From Symsagittifera roscoffensis (lineage: Eukaryota; Xenacoelomorpha; Acoela; Convolutidae): a DNA stretch of 64,000 nt. The stretch is taken from NCBI RefSeq assembly GCF_963678635.1, contig NC_087062.1, forward strand, positions 14,993,789-15,057,788, written 5' to 3'. Below the pieces are notes generated by a model. The model was not told where the DNA came from. It was given only the letters and a program-made list of their open reading frames with translations, and did not search any database. The position numbers were made by a program, and so were the translations under genes. This document shows positions 33,401 through 45,478 of the stretch, piece by piece (within the stretch, counting starts at the first letter, position 1; the number at the start of each line of letters is the position of its first letter).

Positions 33401-33700
33401 CTTTTATCACCACTCAACGTTGCATGCCAATATTGATTGGTAAAAGCAAACCCACAGCAAAAGTGGACTGATATAGCGACACTTTCAAGATTGAAAGGTT
33501 TTTTGCTGTACCTAAAACAGTGACTGCTATTCTTCTTTTAAGTCAAGTAATCATAATTTATTTTTTCAAAGAGCGTGCAGCAAACAATTTGTTTTGATAC
33601 GCTTAGATATAGGCTCACACCATTGAAAAATTAGTAATCAAAAACAGCATAATCTTTTGCTAACTAACTTAAGAACCTTCACTGGCATTTTATTGAGAAT
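30460..33700. other. Mostly gene-free; scattered short coding-like frames
   Basis: Frames of plausible composition but no recognised family lie at 30975-30754 (-), 31382-31498 (+, ending at a CAG|GTTAGA donor), 32793-32548 (-) and 33046-32864 (-). None has a convincing splice or domain context. MITE fragments occupy 31605-32135. Confidence 0.3.
31605..32135. mobile_element. Two hAT-like MITE fragments in opposite orientation
   Basis: 31605-31860 matches the MITE body in + orientation (GGCGCCTTTGGTGCCAA, TTTGCCTGCGG, GAGAGCTCGAAAAATC). 31905-32135 carries the same blocks reversed, starting from the TTCTCGA end. Both lack intact terminal repeats. Confidence 0.55.
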
Positions 33701-33726
33701 TTTCAAGCGTCCAATAGCCGGTAATT

Positions 33727-33987
33727 TCATTGTATAGATGAAGTCGCCTGTTGGTTCGTGCGCTCTTCAGTTTCTGCGAAGATCGGATAAGCTAACTTTC
33801 TCCTCCTGTTCACTCCTCCTGTGCCAATAGTACCACTAGTGAGCGGGATGTTTCTCTGTCGCTGATTCTCAGCACCCAAGCAGTATGCAAAGCATCTGTC
33901 GTCTTCATAATTGCTTATGTTCAAGAAGAAGCATTTGTGTTTCAGAAGATTGTGTGGTAGTAGCAAGTACGACGCACCCATTTTCAA
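33727..33987 (-). pseudogene. Coding fragment resembling a transposon-encoded protein, uncertain
   Basis: 86 codons. Residues 16-39 (HKCFFLNISNYEDDRCFAYC) resemble the 'N-x-D-x-x-CF-x-x-x-L' stretch found in DNA-polymerase-type proteins of Maverick/Polinton-like elements. Nothing else of such an element is visible nearby, so this would be a relic. Confidence 0.25.
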
Positions 33988-33989
33988 GA

Positions 33990-36480
33990 AATAAATAAAA
34001 TTCTTATCTGAAAATTTAAAAATGAAAATTTCTCATCTAAAAGTTTTCTCCATTTTTCCATTCTGAAAAAAATTATGAGACGTTACATCGCAGTTGGAAC
34101 ATTCAGGGTATTGGCCTGATACAAGCATTATCATTATTTGAAATTTGAAAACGCTTTTTGTGTCTAATTTTAGGGTACACACATCTTACCAGTTTTATCT
34201 GAATGTTTTTTTTCAAAAATGACAAAAAATTGTGGCAAAAAAGAAAAACCTGATGAAAACGCTATAAAACAAAGCAAATCAATGCTGAAATTACAAAACA
34301 TATCTGGTTGATTATATCAAAATGAAAATGTCAAACCTGTAGATGTTCAAATTAAGTTTACACACGTAGTATGTTTTTAAACAGAACAATCGAAATCACG
34401 ATATCAATCATATTCAGATGATGTCAAAAAGTCCCGTAATAAACTACCACTGGAAAAAACTGAACATTTTTGAAGAATAAACTGCATCGAGCCCAACTGT
34501 TCCACCACTTTCTTCGAAAATAAAAAAACCTTGTAATTTCTGCTAACGAATTAGTTACGCCAAATAATTTGCCTCAGCTCAAATAAAAAAGCGTTCGGCG
34601 TTACAATATTTTGCCATTGTCGCGTTCAGTGTAATTATTAAGTCGAAAATTATAAGTCGCTCTTTATCTCAAGTCTGAAATTTAAAAAAAATCACATAAA
34701 TATGTTTTTTTTATGTAAAGTCAGGATCATGACATGTTCAAAAACTCGAAAATCTCTGATGAAAAGACTGCACCGAGCACAAATGTTCACTCACTTTCTT
34801 CAAAAACCAGAACAACGAGTTCATTTAGTTCCTTCTAAGAAAATAGGATCCTAGCTACACGCAATTTTGCCATTTTTGCGTTCAGTATAACATGTAAGTG
34901 GGATTAAAGCAAAAAAAGCATTAGGATCAATTTGATTACACCATGGCAATAAACAAGCATTATCAAATCGGAAAGTAGACTTTTTTTCGGGTTAACAACT
35001 AGTTTAACAAAATCAGTTGAATCAATTGACATGCTCTTCACTATATATGCTCTTCAGCTGATATGGTCAATTTCATGAAAGTTCAAATTCAACTACTGGA
35101 TGGGTCTGCAGGATAGTTTCAGTGTTGAGTTGAAACTTTTAAATTTGTTTATACAAAATCAGTTTTTTCGGCTCAACTGGTGCCTGCTGAAATATTATCG
35201 GCCTCGATTCAGCTTTGTAAGTTTTGTTCTGTTGCTAATTTAATTGTCAAGTTTCTTGCTTGGTATGCTTACCTAGAATTCATGTGCGCTAAAAACAGAT
35301 ATTATGAAAGTGTATGGGTTTTTCTATGATGTTTTGAGGCGCTTTGGAAATGTTTAATAGTTTTTGCAACAAATTTATTTTTCTTCTCAAACTTTTTCCT
35401 TTGATTTTCAAACAGTGGGTATTCGTAGAAAAACAGTTCCAATTCTCGTGTGCCTGCATACTCTTCTTGTATCTTTTTGCTTTACATCTTTGTCTGCAGC
35501 CTTCAAAAAAAAAGTGTGGGGGGATTTTTTGACAGTTTTTTAATCTCAAAACTAGCCTAAAAAATTTTCGTTTCAGTGAGTGAAACGGATTGAAAAAACT
35601 CCCCTTTATAAGCGGTTAGGATTGAATAATCCTATAGATAAAATTATGATCCTCGGATTAGTCAAGTTTTTGATTTTTTGTAAACTTCTCTGGAAAACTA
35701 ATCTTCCAAACCTGAGGTTGTGGGTTGAATGGAGATAAAGGGTAGTAAGAAGCTCCTCTGCATTTAAATTCAATCATTTTTTCCTACACAAAAAGTTATC
35801 GTCCTCGAAAAAGTCAATTTTTTGATTTTGAGCTTTTTTCTAAAATTTATGAACTTTACCGAAAAAATTTATGAACTTTTAAAACTTAAAGCTAAAGCGA
35901 TTCTCGTAAAGGTCAACTTTCTGATTTGTTGTCCAATTTTTGTTTTTTTTCTCGATAACTATCCTGCCAAATTTAATTTCAAAGGTTCAATCAACCCAAC
36001 AGGTTGCTAGACATTTAGTTTTCTTATATTGCTACTCCCATTTTTTTCAGAAAAAAGGTTTATGGCTTTCAAACAAGTTTTTTACTCTTATCAAAAAATA
36101 CCGTTAGGTTAAGTGTTGACTCGAGAGTCTCGATCTTGGGAATTTTCTCTAGTTTACCGGATTGACCTGCTTTTAACAGAAAAAAATTACCGATTTTGGA
36201 AAGTCAATTTTTTAACTTGTACAATTTTTGAAAAAACTTCTTGAATTTTCTCGAAAACTACCCTATCAAATTTGAGATAGTAATTTCAATTGAAAAAGGC
36301 TGGTTTGCGAAATTTTCTTGCAGAAACGTCTGCTCTATATTTTTTTAAGAGAAAAAACATCTTGAGGAAAATTCCAAAGTCTCAAAAAAAACTTCTCTCT
36401 TCTCATTTATTTTAGTTACTTTCCGAAAAAAAGTCCAAAAGAAACAAGTTGAGTTTTGGGCAAAGTCAAATTTATGAAAT
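33990..36480. other. No gene seen
   Basis: AT-rich sequence with many phenylalanine/lysine-type short frames on both strands and no domain, RNA gene or clear repeat structure. Confidence 0.4.
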
Positions 36481-36654
36481 TACGCATTTTGCACCGCATC
36501 AGTGTAACATATTCAGAAAAAAAACTGAATACGTACTTCCAGCTTTAGCTGAGCCCTATGTGTCCTTCATCGAGACATATACAAGTTTTGGTTCAACTAG
36601 ATCTTTACAACATTTTTTAATTTTTTCTACTTATGTTTCTTGCGACTTTGTTCC

Positions 36655-36690
36655 ATCGCATGTGGTGCAAAGCTCCACTTCGCCTCTGTT
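36655..36690 (+). repeat. SINE 3' tail block, isolated
   Basis: CATGTGGTGCAAAGCTCCACTTCGCCTCTGT matches the hairpin tail block of the SINE family; the tRNA-like body is not recognisable upstream. Confidence 0.4.
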
Positions 36691-36826
36691 GACAATTCTA
36701 ATTATTTGAATCAAATGTTTTCTTCAAATTTTGATAAATTTTGTGGTTGACAATTCTGTTGACAATTCTAATTATTTGAATCAAATGTTTTCTTCAAATT
36801 TTGATAAAGTTTGTGGTTGAATTGCC
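36687..36826. repeat. 70-bp tandem duplication
   Basis: Two adjacent 70-bp units beginning TGTTGACAATTCTAATT, differing at one or two bases. Confidence 0.85.
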
Positions 36827-37493
36827 GTGATCAGAAACAGTTCTGTTCAGATTGTCTCTTTTTCTGTGGATGACATTTGTATATACAGGTGGCTTTCAAA
36901 TACATTTTTTAAACCACTTTTCTTTTCACATATGTTTACGTGATTAAAGCCAATTCTTACAATATGAAGCAAAAGTTTGCCGAATTTTGATGATATCTTT
37001 AATTAACTTGGGTTGTTTTTTGTTCACCCTTGTTTTTGTGGTTTATAAAAATTCGATTGCATTTTTTGCTGAGTAAATTTTATGGTGCCAATTTAAAATA
37101 ACCGAACAAAATCAACTAAAGTTTAGAATTCTTTTTTGCTCAACAAATTGGAATTTAAACATTGTTTTTGAACCAAACAAACTGAACCGTTTTAACTTTC
37201 AATTTAAAATTTAAAATTTTCAAATTAAAATGAACAAAAAATGTTTACATTTCGATTAAAATGGTTCAGTTAGTTTGGTTAAAAAAAGATAGAAACAGGC
37301 TCAGTTTTAGCTATTTTTACATCCCTTGCGCCTATTCCCTCCTTAATTTTAACCTCTTTACCAAATTAATTGACCCGTTTTAAGCATGTAATTTTGAATT
37401 GTTAAAAATCCCAACAACTTTTGTTTTCAACATTTTTTTTCGAAACCAAGCAAAATCATGCTTCAAAAAAGAATATAACTAATCAGGGGCGGG

Positions 37494-37918
37494 TTTAGGG
37501 CGGGGGGGGGGGGGGTGTTGGACGTTTCCCCTCAGGGATTCGACCCCCTGCCGACCCAAAGGGTCCCCCCTTTGGTACCTTTTAAGAAATTCATTTTTGG
37601 TCAACCGTCCCTGAATTTTTTCTAAAGTCGCCTTCGGCGCCAAAATATACTAATTTTGAGGGGTGAGCGCTCGCCGAAAAAACGCAATTTTTGTTTTCTG
37701 GTCAAAATTTTCCAAAAAGTTCCTAAAAACGCTTTTTTTGGACTTTTTTTAAAAACTTTGCCCGCAACGCAGAAAATTTGCCCAAAATAGGGATTAAACC
37801 GTACTTAGGGAGAGCTCGAAAAGTCAATTCGGTCGACCTATAAAAAAAGGTCGACAAAATTTTCGAAATTTTTTTGAAAATCCGATCCCCTCTCGAGAAA
37901 ATCCTAGATCCGCCCCTG
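37494..37918. mobile_element. hAT-like MITE, copy B (425 bp)
   Basis: Same terminal repeats and body as copy A; 8-bp target duplication TAACTAAT / TAACTACT (7/8). Confidence 0.85.
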
Positions 37919-38274
37919 TAACTACTTGGGCATTTTTCATTGCAAAAGTTTTTTTTTTAGTTTACACCTGTAGGATGAAATTCATACATCATTCTCTACA
38001 CATGTAACCATTCGTAGTATAATTTCCTTGGTTTTCTTTTGCTTTTTTGTTTAAAAAATTCATTTCAGCCTGAATGGTTTCCGTTTTTTATCAGCTAAGT
38101 TATTTTATTTTATTTTGCTTCAAAAGCAAAGAGTGTTTGGTTGTTTGAAAAATTCAGCTCGTTCCAGTTCCATTTTTTTGAAATTTTAAAACTTAGTTAA
38201 TCAAAATTTGCTTATGACATAAATTTCTTATGGCATTTTTTGTTGACAGACATGCCATGCCCAATTTTTGGTCC

Positions 38275-38410
38275 AGGCATGTACCAGACCTGCCGAGGCC
38301 TTGAACTGACATGTACCAGACATGAACCACACCTGAACTGACATGTACCAGACACGGATCCAATCTGATGTGACATGTGCCAGACTGGGATCCCACATGA
38401 ACTGACATGG
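38275..38410. repeat. Minisatellite of about 32-33 bp
   Basis: Four diverged units around CTGACATGTACCAGAC. They lead straight into the G-rich tract. Confidence 0.65.
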
Positions 38411-38650
38411 GGGGTTCAGTTGGTGAGAGGGGTAGTTCAGGTGGTGTGGGGTGTAGTGCTGGTTCATGTTTAGGAGGATGTGGTGGTTCACGTGTGGGGG
38501 GTTGTGGTGGTGGCTCAGTTGGGATGGTGGTGTGGTGGCTCAGGTTGTCAGGTGTGGGGGGGGGGGTGGGGGTTTGGTTTTTTGGCAAAGGAGCAAACAA
38601 TGCGGATGTGAGGGGTTGTAAGAGGGCAAAAGGACAAAGAGGTAAACGTT
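38405..38650 (+). repeat. G/T-rich low-complexity tract
   Basis: About 245 bases with strong strand asymmetry: repeats of GGTGGTT/GGTGGTGTGG type and runs of up to 10 G. The minus strand gives a Pro-rich open frame (38600-38193) by composition alone. Confidence 0.6.
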
Positions 38651-39054
38651 AGGGAGGGGGAGTTTAACAGACTCGTTTTGCAATCTCAAAAAAACTTAAG
38701 AAAATTGGGAAAACTTATCGAAGTAAAGTACCTTTTTCGATTTCCTCTAGAATTGGTTTCCATTGCAGTTTTTAGATTCATAGTTCACAGCTGAACAGTT
38801 TCGCAAATATAATCTGAAAAACAAAAAACGAGTCTTCTCCCAGTTTTGTCGGCGATTAATCAGATATTCGAGTGAAAATTTGAGAAACTGAGGATAAAAT
38901 CCAAATGGAGAGAAAAAGGCTAATTTAGCAAGCAATCGCTGCTATTGAGTTTGTTTACAAATAATCTTTCTTTTGAAGGTGACTGTAAGCAAAGTTTGTA
39001 GCACGCTCAAATTTGCTCGTTGATTATACACTGATGTCTTTTAATGGGGCCTAA

Positions 39055-39492
39055 GAAATAAGACGATAAGCAAATTAGACGGATGGTACAAAAACGAAAT
39101 TAGACGGAATTTATTGTTTACATATCTGGCATTTTAGACGAAAGGGAAAGGGCCAACAAAAATTTTTCTTAAGAGCCAAGTTTCACAAATACAAAAAGGA
39201 CATAAAATGTCAATACCTATCAAAACAATTAGTTTAAATGAACATAAAATGTCAAATCTGAATATTACAGGAGAATTTTGAATTGAATAAATTATGCATG
39301 ATTGACTTTTAAAGTTTTTGGCCACCGAAATTGAACTGTTGTCTAAAAACAATTTTATTTTTTTTAACGCAATTTGTGTGCAAACAAAGCTAATATCTCT
39401 CAGTCTCGTCTATTTTCTAACAATTGCAGTTTTGCAAAACCGTCTAATTTCCTTTTAAGTACCTCCGTCTAATTTGCTTATCGTCTAATTTC
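39055..39492. mobile_element. MITE-like element with long terminal inverted repeats (438 bp)
   Basis: Left end GAAATAAGACGATAAGCAAA and right end (complement) GAAATTAGACGATAAGCAAA extend as inverted repeats of about 60 bp. Each arm contains several AAATTAGACGG subterminal motifs. No target duplication is clear. Confidence 0.7.
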
Positions 39493-41400
39493 TCAACCCC
39501 CCTTTTTAATACTCTTCTATGTAATATAATGTCTGTACTGCTTTGAGCCATGCACGGCTAAAGTATGTTCAGGTTTGAGGTATGTGCGGTTAAAGTACTC
39601 TCATCTTTGAGGTATGTTTGGTTAATGTATGTTCAGGTCTAACCAGGTTTCATCTCTGTCCACCCGCATCCAGTTTGAAGCGTTAATAATCGATTATAAT
39701 ATGATTTTAGTACCAATCTTACAAAAATTGAGAAAAAATCATTTAAAACAATTAATAAACGATTATATTATCTCTTTTTGAAATCAAATATAATCAATTT
39801 TAATATATTATAATCGATTATTTTTGTCCAAATTTTTAATTCATTTGTTTTGCAGAAAAAATCCATTATAATCTTGCGCCTGAATTGTTTATATTTCACG
39901 CTTCTCGTAAACGTTGGTTTATGTAAATACTGGGTGAAAAATGTTTTAACAGTTTTCGAAATAATTCAAATTTAAAACATTTTTTTTTCATTTCTTCTTG
40001 GTTATAGTTGTTTCATGATGCACTATTAAAGTCTTTTTCACCACCAAAATATCAGCACACTGCTTTATTTTCATGATTTTTGTAGAATAATTATGTTCTA
40101 CCGCCGGATCATTTCAACTAATATGAAACCATATGAGATCTCTCTGAAACTTCTGTTTCGTGGTAAAATTTGAGTTCAGATGAACCAAAGAAAAACAAAA
40201 CATTTCACTTTTAGAGATTTTTGACAGAAAAAGGATTATAATCTATAATAATAGATTATAATAGAATATTAGAGCTTATAGGAGATTTTAAGAGATTGTA
40301 AGAGATTTTCGGAAAAGTTTTATTCAAGTTTAATTATAATGTAATATAATCAATTTTTTTTCTCTTTTTATTGAGTGCGGGCATCTTTAAAACATAACTG
40401 TACAGGTCTGGTTCAAACTAAAAAACAGAGCTAGGATGTGCTCATATGAAATTGAAATAGAAGTTTGGTACGGGCTCCTAATTACTCATAAAACACAGAA
40501 AAAAAACTACAGAAAAAGTTACGATTCTAATTGTGCGCAAATACAACTCTGTTTGGAATTGTATAAGTTAATTGCAGAGCAGCCGGCTTTTCTAAAGCTG
40601 AATTTTTCTCGTTTTATCTCTTGAGAAATATTATCAAACAAAAAAGCAACAAATTGGATACTTGTGGTCAAAAACATGGTTATTGCTTTCAGAATTTATA
40701 TTCCGACCATTTGAAAAATGGTCAAGATATTTGTATACGGGTCTGTTTTACTTTTTCTTTTTTTTCTTTTTTTTTGTTATCCACGCAAAGTCTGATCTCA
40801 CAAATAATCATCAGATTGAATCCAGTGATATACTTTACTAAGAACTTTTTAGTCGAGGTTCGAACGACGTTGACAATTTTCACATGGTTTTCCTATTATC
40901 GAAAAAAAACAGCTTGAAAACGTTTGATTTTTAGACTAAATTCGAGCGAGTAACGCGTTCGAGTAACGGCCGTCATATAAAAATCAGACATTAAGGCTCA
41001 AAAAATGGATTTTCCCAAACGGAAAACAAGATTATTAACTTTTTTAGTGCTTCCTTTGCCTTAGTAAGCTTCTAAAAAATTGAAAAATTATTGCGAAAAA
41101 AAAATAGAAATTTGTTTTTTCGTTTTTTTTTAAATTTTTGTTAGATAAATTTTTTGTCTGTTTGTAATTTTTTGAAGCCAATTTTTCGCAATTATGCCTA
41201 ATTGGTTAAATTTTAACGCGTTTTTGTAGCTCTCTCATCACACTAAGGACAAAAAACGACCCTAATATTTTCTGGAATATGGGCGGAACATTCTGTGCTA
41301 CTTGTTTTTAACGAGTTTTAACTGTGTTTTAAAATCTTGGTAAAGTTAACACTTTTTGTCCAAAAACAACGAAACAATTGCGAAACTTTAAAAATAAATT
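39493..41400. other. No gene seen
   Basis: Three diverged repeats of about 37 bp (GGTATGTTxGGTTAAAGTA type) at 39545-39650, then AT-rich DNA with TCTATTATAATC-type palindromes near 39680-39860 and 40225-40270. Frames at 40436-40917 have no signature. Confidence 0.4.
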
Positions 41401-41408
41401 TTATAATT

Positions 41409-42236
41409 TCACTGTTTCTCTGGAAACCGAGGACGTTTTCCAAAATACCTCCGCCAGAGTTTTCTCGTCTTTTTCATTTTCGTTTTGGGTTCACCGCAAA
41501 TCCAAGGTTGATCAGCGCACATAACGTTCTTCTTGAACCAAGCGAACGTTATAAAGTCCTCTGGGTTCTCGTAGGGTATTTTTGGCGTCCATTGATACCC
41601 AACTTTGAGAATATATGGTAACCCTGGTCGCTCTGGCTGGAAACTGGTAAAATGATCGGAAACCGTGAGTTTTCCCTTCCCGAATCCCAATTCCATGATT
41701 ATATTTGCTTTACATTTCGGCGAGTAATGGGCCATAATGTAGTTCAATGCTTTCCCATCAGTGTAATCCGTTATTCGCTCATAGTAATCTCTCGGTGTCC
41801 ATAAATTTAGGCCATAACCAAACACGAAATAATGATAGTCGTGACTCGCGCAAAAGCCATCACGATAAGCAAACAAGTTATGATCACGCAAAACCGGACC
41901 TAGCAATTTTTGACACTCATGACAGGCGCTTAGTTTGATCATTCTAAAGGCTTCTATTGAGGGTTCTAATGTCTGGATATTATTTCGGCCTCGAATTTCC
42001 ACTGCCCTGTCGCGTGAGCTGGAATAAGACACAAACGCATGTGAACAATAATAATTAGTATTTAGTCGGCAACTCTTCCATATGGCATTACGAGGAATTT
42101 TAACAGGAATGATAAACATTAAGGACGTCCAGTTTGACTCGACCGAAGAGTTCACAACAATATCGTTGGTATGTGAACCTGTTATAAAAAATAATAAATA
42201 ACAAACTCTGAAAATTGTACTGTGAATAAATGACAT
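41409..42236 (-). CDS. Secreted cysteine-rich protein, unrecognised (275 aa, intronless)
   Basis: The longest intact frame not tied to a mobile element. I chose the Met at 42236 because it opens a signal peptide (hydrophobic FRVCYLLFFITG, then SHTND); an upstream Met at 42347 would add a non-signal 37 residues. The mature part has eight further cysteines, in pairs (KSC...YYC, SAC-HEC, GFC...PKC, MC...WIC), several aromatic clusters (DYHYFVFGYGLNLW) and a very basic C-terminus (KTKMKKTRKLWRRYFGKR). I do not recognise the family. It is likely exported with four disulfides. No intron sites or poly(A) signal were clear. Confidence 0.65.
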   Translation of the reverse strand: MSFIHSTIFRVCYLLFFITGSHTNDIVVNSSVESNWTSLMFIIPVKIPRNAIWKSCRLNTNYYCSHAFVSYSSSRDRAVEIRGRNNIQTLEPSIEAFRMIKLSACHECQKLLGPVLRDHNLFAYRDGFCASHDYHYFVFGYGLNLWTPRDYYERITDYTDGKALNYIMAHYSPKCKANIIMELGFGKGKLTVSDHFTSFQPERPGLPYILKVGYQWTPKIPYENPEDFITFAWFKKNVMCADQPWICGEPKTKMKKTRKLWRRYFGKRPRFPEKQ

Positions 42237-42995
42237 GCGCATCACTGCCAAAGTATTCCAACTCAACCGAAGACAAAATATGACCTCAACTGGAAATAAA
42301 TAGTGCTGTTTATGCAAACATCGCACCATCTCGACAAATTGATTCAAATATTAATTCGTTTTGATTAATACAATATTCAAACAGAGTGTGAATTTTTTCA
42401 AAAAAAACGACGACAGCCTAGGTAGCAGGGCCAGTGATTGCCTTGTACCTTCAAAAGAATTTCAAAAAGCGTCTGGCTCAAATCTTAAAAAATAAAATTA
42501 ACAGTCACGCCGGTGAAAATCAAATAAAACTCGTACCATGAAACAAATTGGCGCCGGAAATTTCAAATTTATGATTTCTGTCAAAGATATGATTTTACTC
42601 ATAGTTAAGATTGTTGTTAAGGAATGATTGTTTTACGGCTAACAGTATTAATTTTGAGATATTCATTTCAAAATCATTGTTCAATGAATTTTAAAAAATT
42701 ATTATGATAATAGTTATTCCATCATTTGTAAGAAACAAAATCGAAACTCTGAGCTTTTGAATGAAAGAATTGAACTGCCATTATGAGGACAAACTGTGCA
42801 CAGGATAGGTGCACAATTTTTTGTCTGTTTCTTCCTGGATTCGTGGAGAAAAATCTTAAACATGCTCAAAAATGTGAGTGGTTTCCACTTAAAAAGTTTC
42901 TGCAGGTTCTGCATTCAAATACTTGTAACGTTAAATTTGTCGGCACATTTGTTCTGGGGCGGATTCTGCAACAAGCAACTTCAGCTAGTTGTTCT

Positions 42996-43069
42996 GGATT
43001 CCGCAAAATGTAAGTGGAATCCGCAAATGTCCGCGGATTCCGCAAATTGCTAGCGGATTCCGCATATTT
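42996..43069. repeat. 20-bp tandem repeat, four units
   Basis: Units start at 42996, 43016, 43035 and 43055 with GGATTCCGCAAA; another single unit lies near 43568. Confidence 0.85.
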
Positions 43070-43364
43070 CTTTATTACTGAACTTGCATACTAACAATTA
43101 AAAGTAGAGTTGGAATTAGTATTGCGAAATTTAAAAGCGAGGACTTAACCGTTGTCAGTAGAACCCACGAAAAAATTTTAAAACATTGCTTAACTAAATA
43201 TGTTGGTGTCAACTTTTAGTATTGATCACTAAATAAACTTCCTTAATTATTGAGGGAGTTTCTTTCTTCATATTTTTGGGATCGTTGGAAACACGTTCGT
43301 TGAAAACAATCGTTGAGATTGTTGGAAACAAAAAATTAGGATCAAAAATTGGCGTAATTTGGCA

Positions 43365-43485
43365 GGAATTGAGATCAAAGATTGTTTTTTTGACGGGATT
43401 TGAGATCGAAGATGGGTGTTCAACAGGATTTGAGATCGAAGTTGGATGTTTGACAGTAATTGAGATCGAAGTTTGGGACTGATCA
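43365..43485. repeat. 30-bp tandem repeat, four units
   Basis: Units start at 43365, 43396, 43426 and 43456 with GGATTTGAGATCGAAG; in the + frame they encode GFEIEVGCLT-type repeats. Confidence 0.85.
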
Positions 43486-43599
43486 AATTAGCAGTAATTG
43501 AGATTCAATTTGTTGTTGCCACTTGGTGAATTAAAAAAAAAATTTAAAACGCTACTACAGGTGTAACTGGAATCCGCAAACAAAAAATAGAAGTCAGCT

Positions 43600-45150
43600 C
43601 AATAATGAATTAGATCTGTTGGTCATTAGGCAGGCAAAATTGATCAAAAGACTCAAAAATGGCATTAATTATTGTCCAGATAACCTTTCTCAAAAATAAA
43701 TTATTTTTTCTGTATTGTCTGATTTATATGCCCTTGGCGAGAACAGTTATTTCAGAGTTTTCAACCAAAAAAAATTGGCAGCACTAAAAAAAATTGCCAA
43801 AATTTGGAAGTTTGTGTTTTCATCTTGTCGTTTGATTAACTATTTAAAATTGAGTCGGTCTCATTGCTCATTATAAACAAGACCGTTAAAATCTCAGAGG
43901 CTTAATGTTTTGAGTGACCAAGGTCGTTTTTGCTTGCTTTCGATTACGAACACAGCAAAGTAATTCTAAGAATAAGAAAAAAATCTGTCAATTTTCTTTA
44001 TAGAATAATCACTTCGAAAATTAATTCAAATAATCGCTTCAAAATCAATTTATAAAAACAAAATCAAAGTTCTGAGCACTTCGAAAAAAAATTGAGTTGT
44101 AACTTCAAAAAAACTATTTGAAGATACGAGGCTTAGTCATATAATGAGCGAGCAAGTTTATTATTTTGCCAAATCCATCGGACAATTTTCGATGAATCCG
44201 CTCAACTTATGGACAGTTTTCCGACGATTCTTTACTCGTCCTTGTTTTTTTTTTGTTTTTTTAGTGAGATCAGTGGAAAAGGCGGATTTTCTATCTCAAA
44301 AGGCTCAATGCACTGTTGTTTTTGAATTAGCATTTTTGGGTGGCAAAACTGAACTTTTTTCCGAATAAAATTTCAAAATTGTTTTAAAAAGTTTAGATTT
44401 TTTTTTAAAATCAGATCGAACAATGTATTTGAAAAAAGTCACAATAAATGAATCACAAAAATGCATCAATTGCGTCAAGTTTTTCATCTAATTTGAAGCA
44501 TCATCTCAACAAAATGAAAAGCAAAAAATTATTATCTTAATGAAAAAATGTTTAAATTATGCATTCTAGTTCTCAAATTTAATACATGCACTACTCGAAT
44601 AATTCTAAGAACTGCCACCTATTGCAACAGATTACCTATTAATGCTTTGCAGGTACAAAATTTTTGTATTTAGATACCAAATCAAGGAATAACTATCATT
44701 CGAAATTTACATACTTCAAAGCAATGATTCTCCTTCAAAAATGAAAAAAAAAAAATCCAAAATTAGCAAACTAATGAGTTGGATCTGTTAGCCATTGAAA
44801 AACTGGTTAATTAATTCAAAAGTTACCTTAGTTTTTTTTTTCAAAATAACTTTTCTCAAAAACAAATTATTTCTTCTGTATTGTCTATTTTATATGCCCT
44901 TGTTAAGAAAAATCGTTTCAAAGTTTTCAACCAAAAAATAAGCAGCACTAAAAATGTTTGCCAAAGTTTGAAAGTTTGATATTTTCATCTTATCGTTTGA
45001 ATAGCATATTTACAGTTGAATCGGTCTCATTGCTCATTGTACGCAAGATCGCTAAAATCTCGGAGACTTGATGTTTTCTGTAACCAAGGTCTTTTCACCT
45101 TCTTTCGGTTACGAACACAACCAAATAATTCTAAGAATAAGAAAATCATT
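43600..45150. repeat. Diverged direct duplication (about 43600-44010 and 44760-45150)
   Basis: Both halves share TTTATATGCCCTTG, GTTTTCAACCAAAAAA, GGTCTCATTGCTCATT and AATAATTCTAAGAATAAGAAAA in the same order, about 1.14 kb apart. No coding sequence in either; 44010-44760 between them is AT-rich without a gene. Confidence 0.65.
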
Positions 45151-45478
45151 AACAATATTCTTTTTCCTGGTTTAAGGAAAAATGCTAGTCACACACTTCC
45201 CATATACGAAAAAATACTTATCATACACCCATCATGGACTTTTTTGTACTTATGGAATTGTATGATCGGCATTTTTGGCCGATCGGGTGTCCAATTTTGG
45301 TTACATCAGTAGTTGTATGAATTGACCCGTGGTATCCCTCATCAATATTTACATTGTATAAATGTATAGTGTATATATTGTGTATACTGATTTGAATTAA
45401 GAGCGTTCTTGAAGTTATATAATTATAATTCACGATGAATCTTTTGACTTCTGAAATAATAATGAGCTTTGGTTATAG

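Noticed and set aside
38193-38600. Proline-rich 135-codon minus-strand frame
   Set aside because: It is open only because of the G/T-rich tract and the minisatellite on the other strand.
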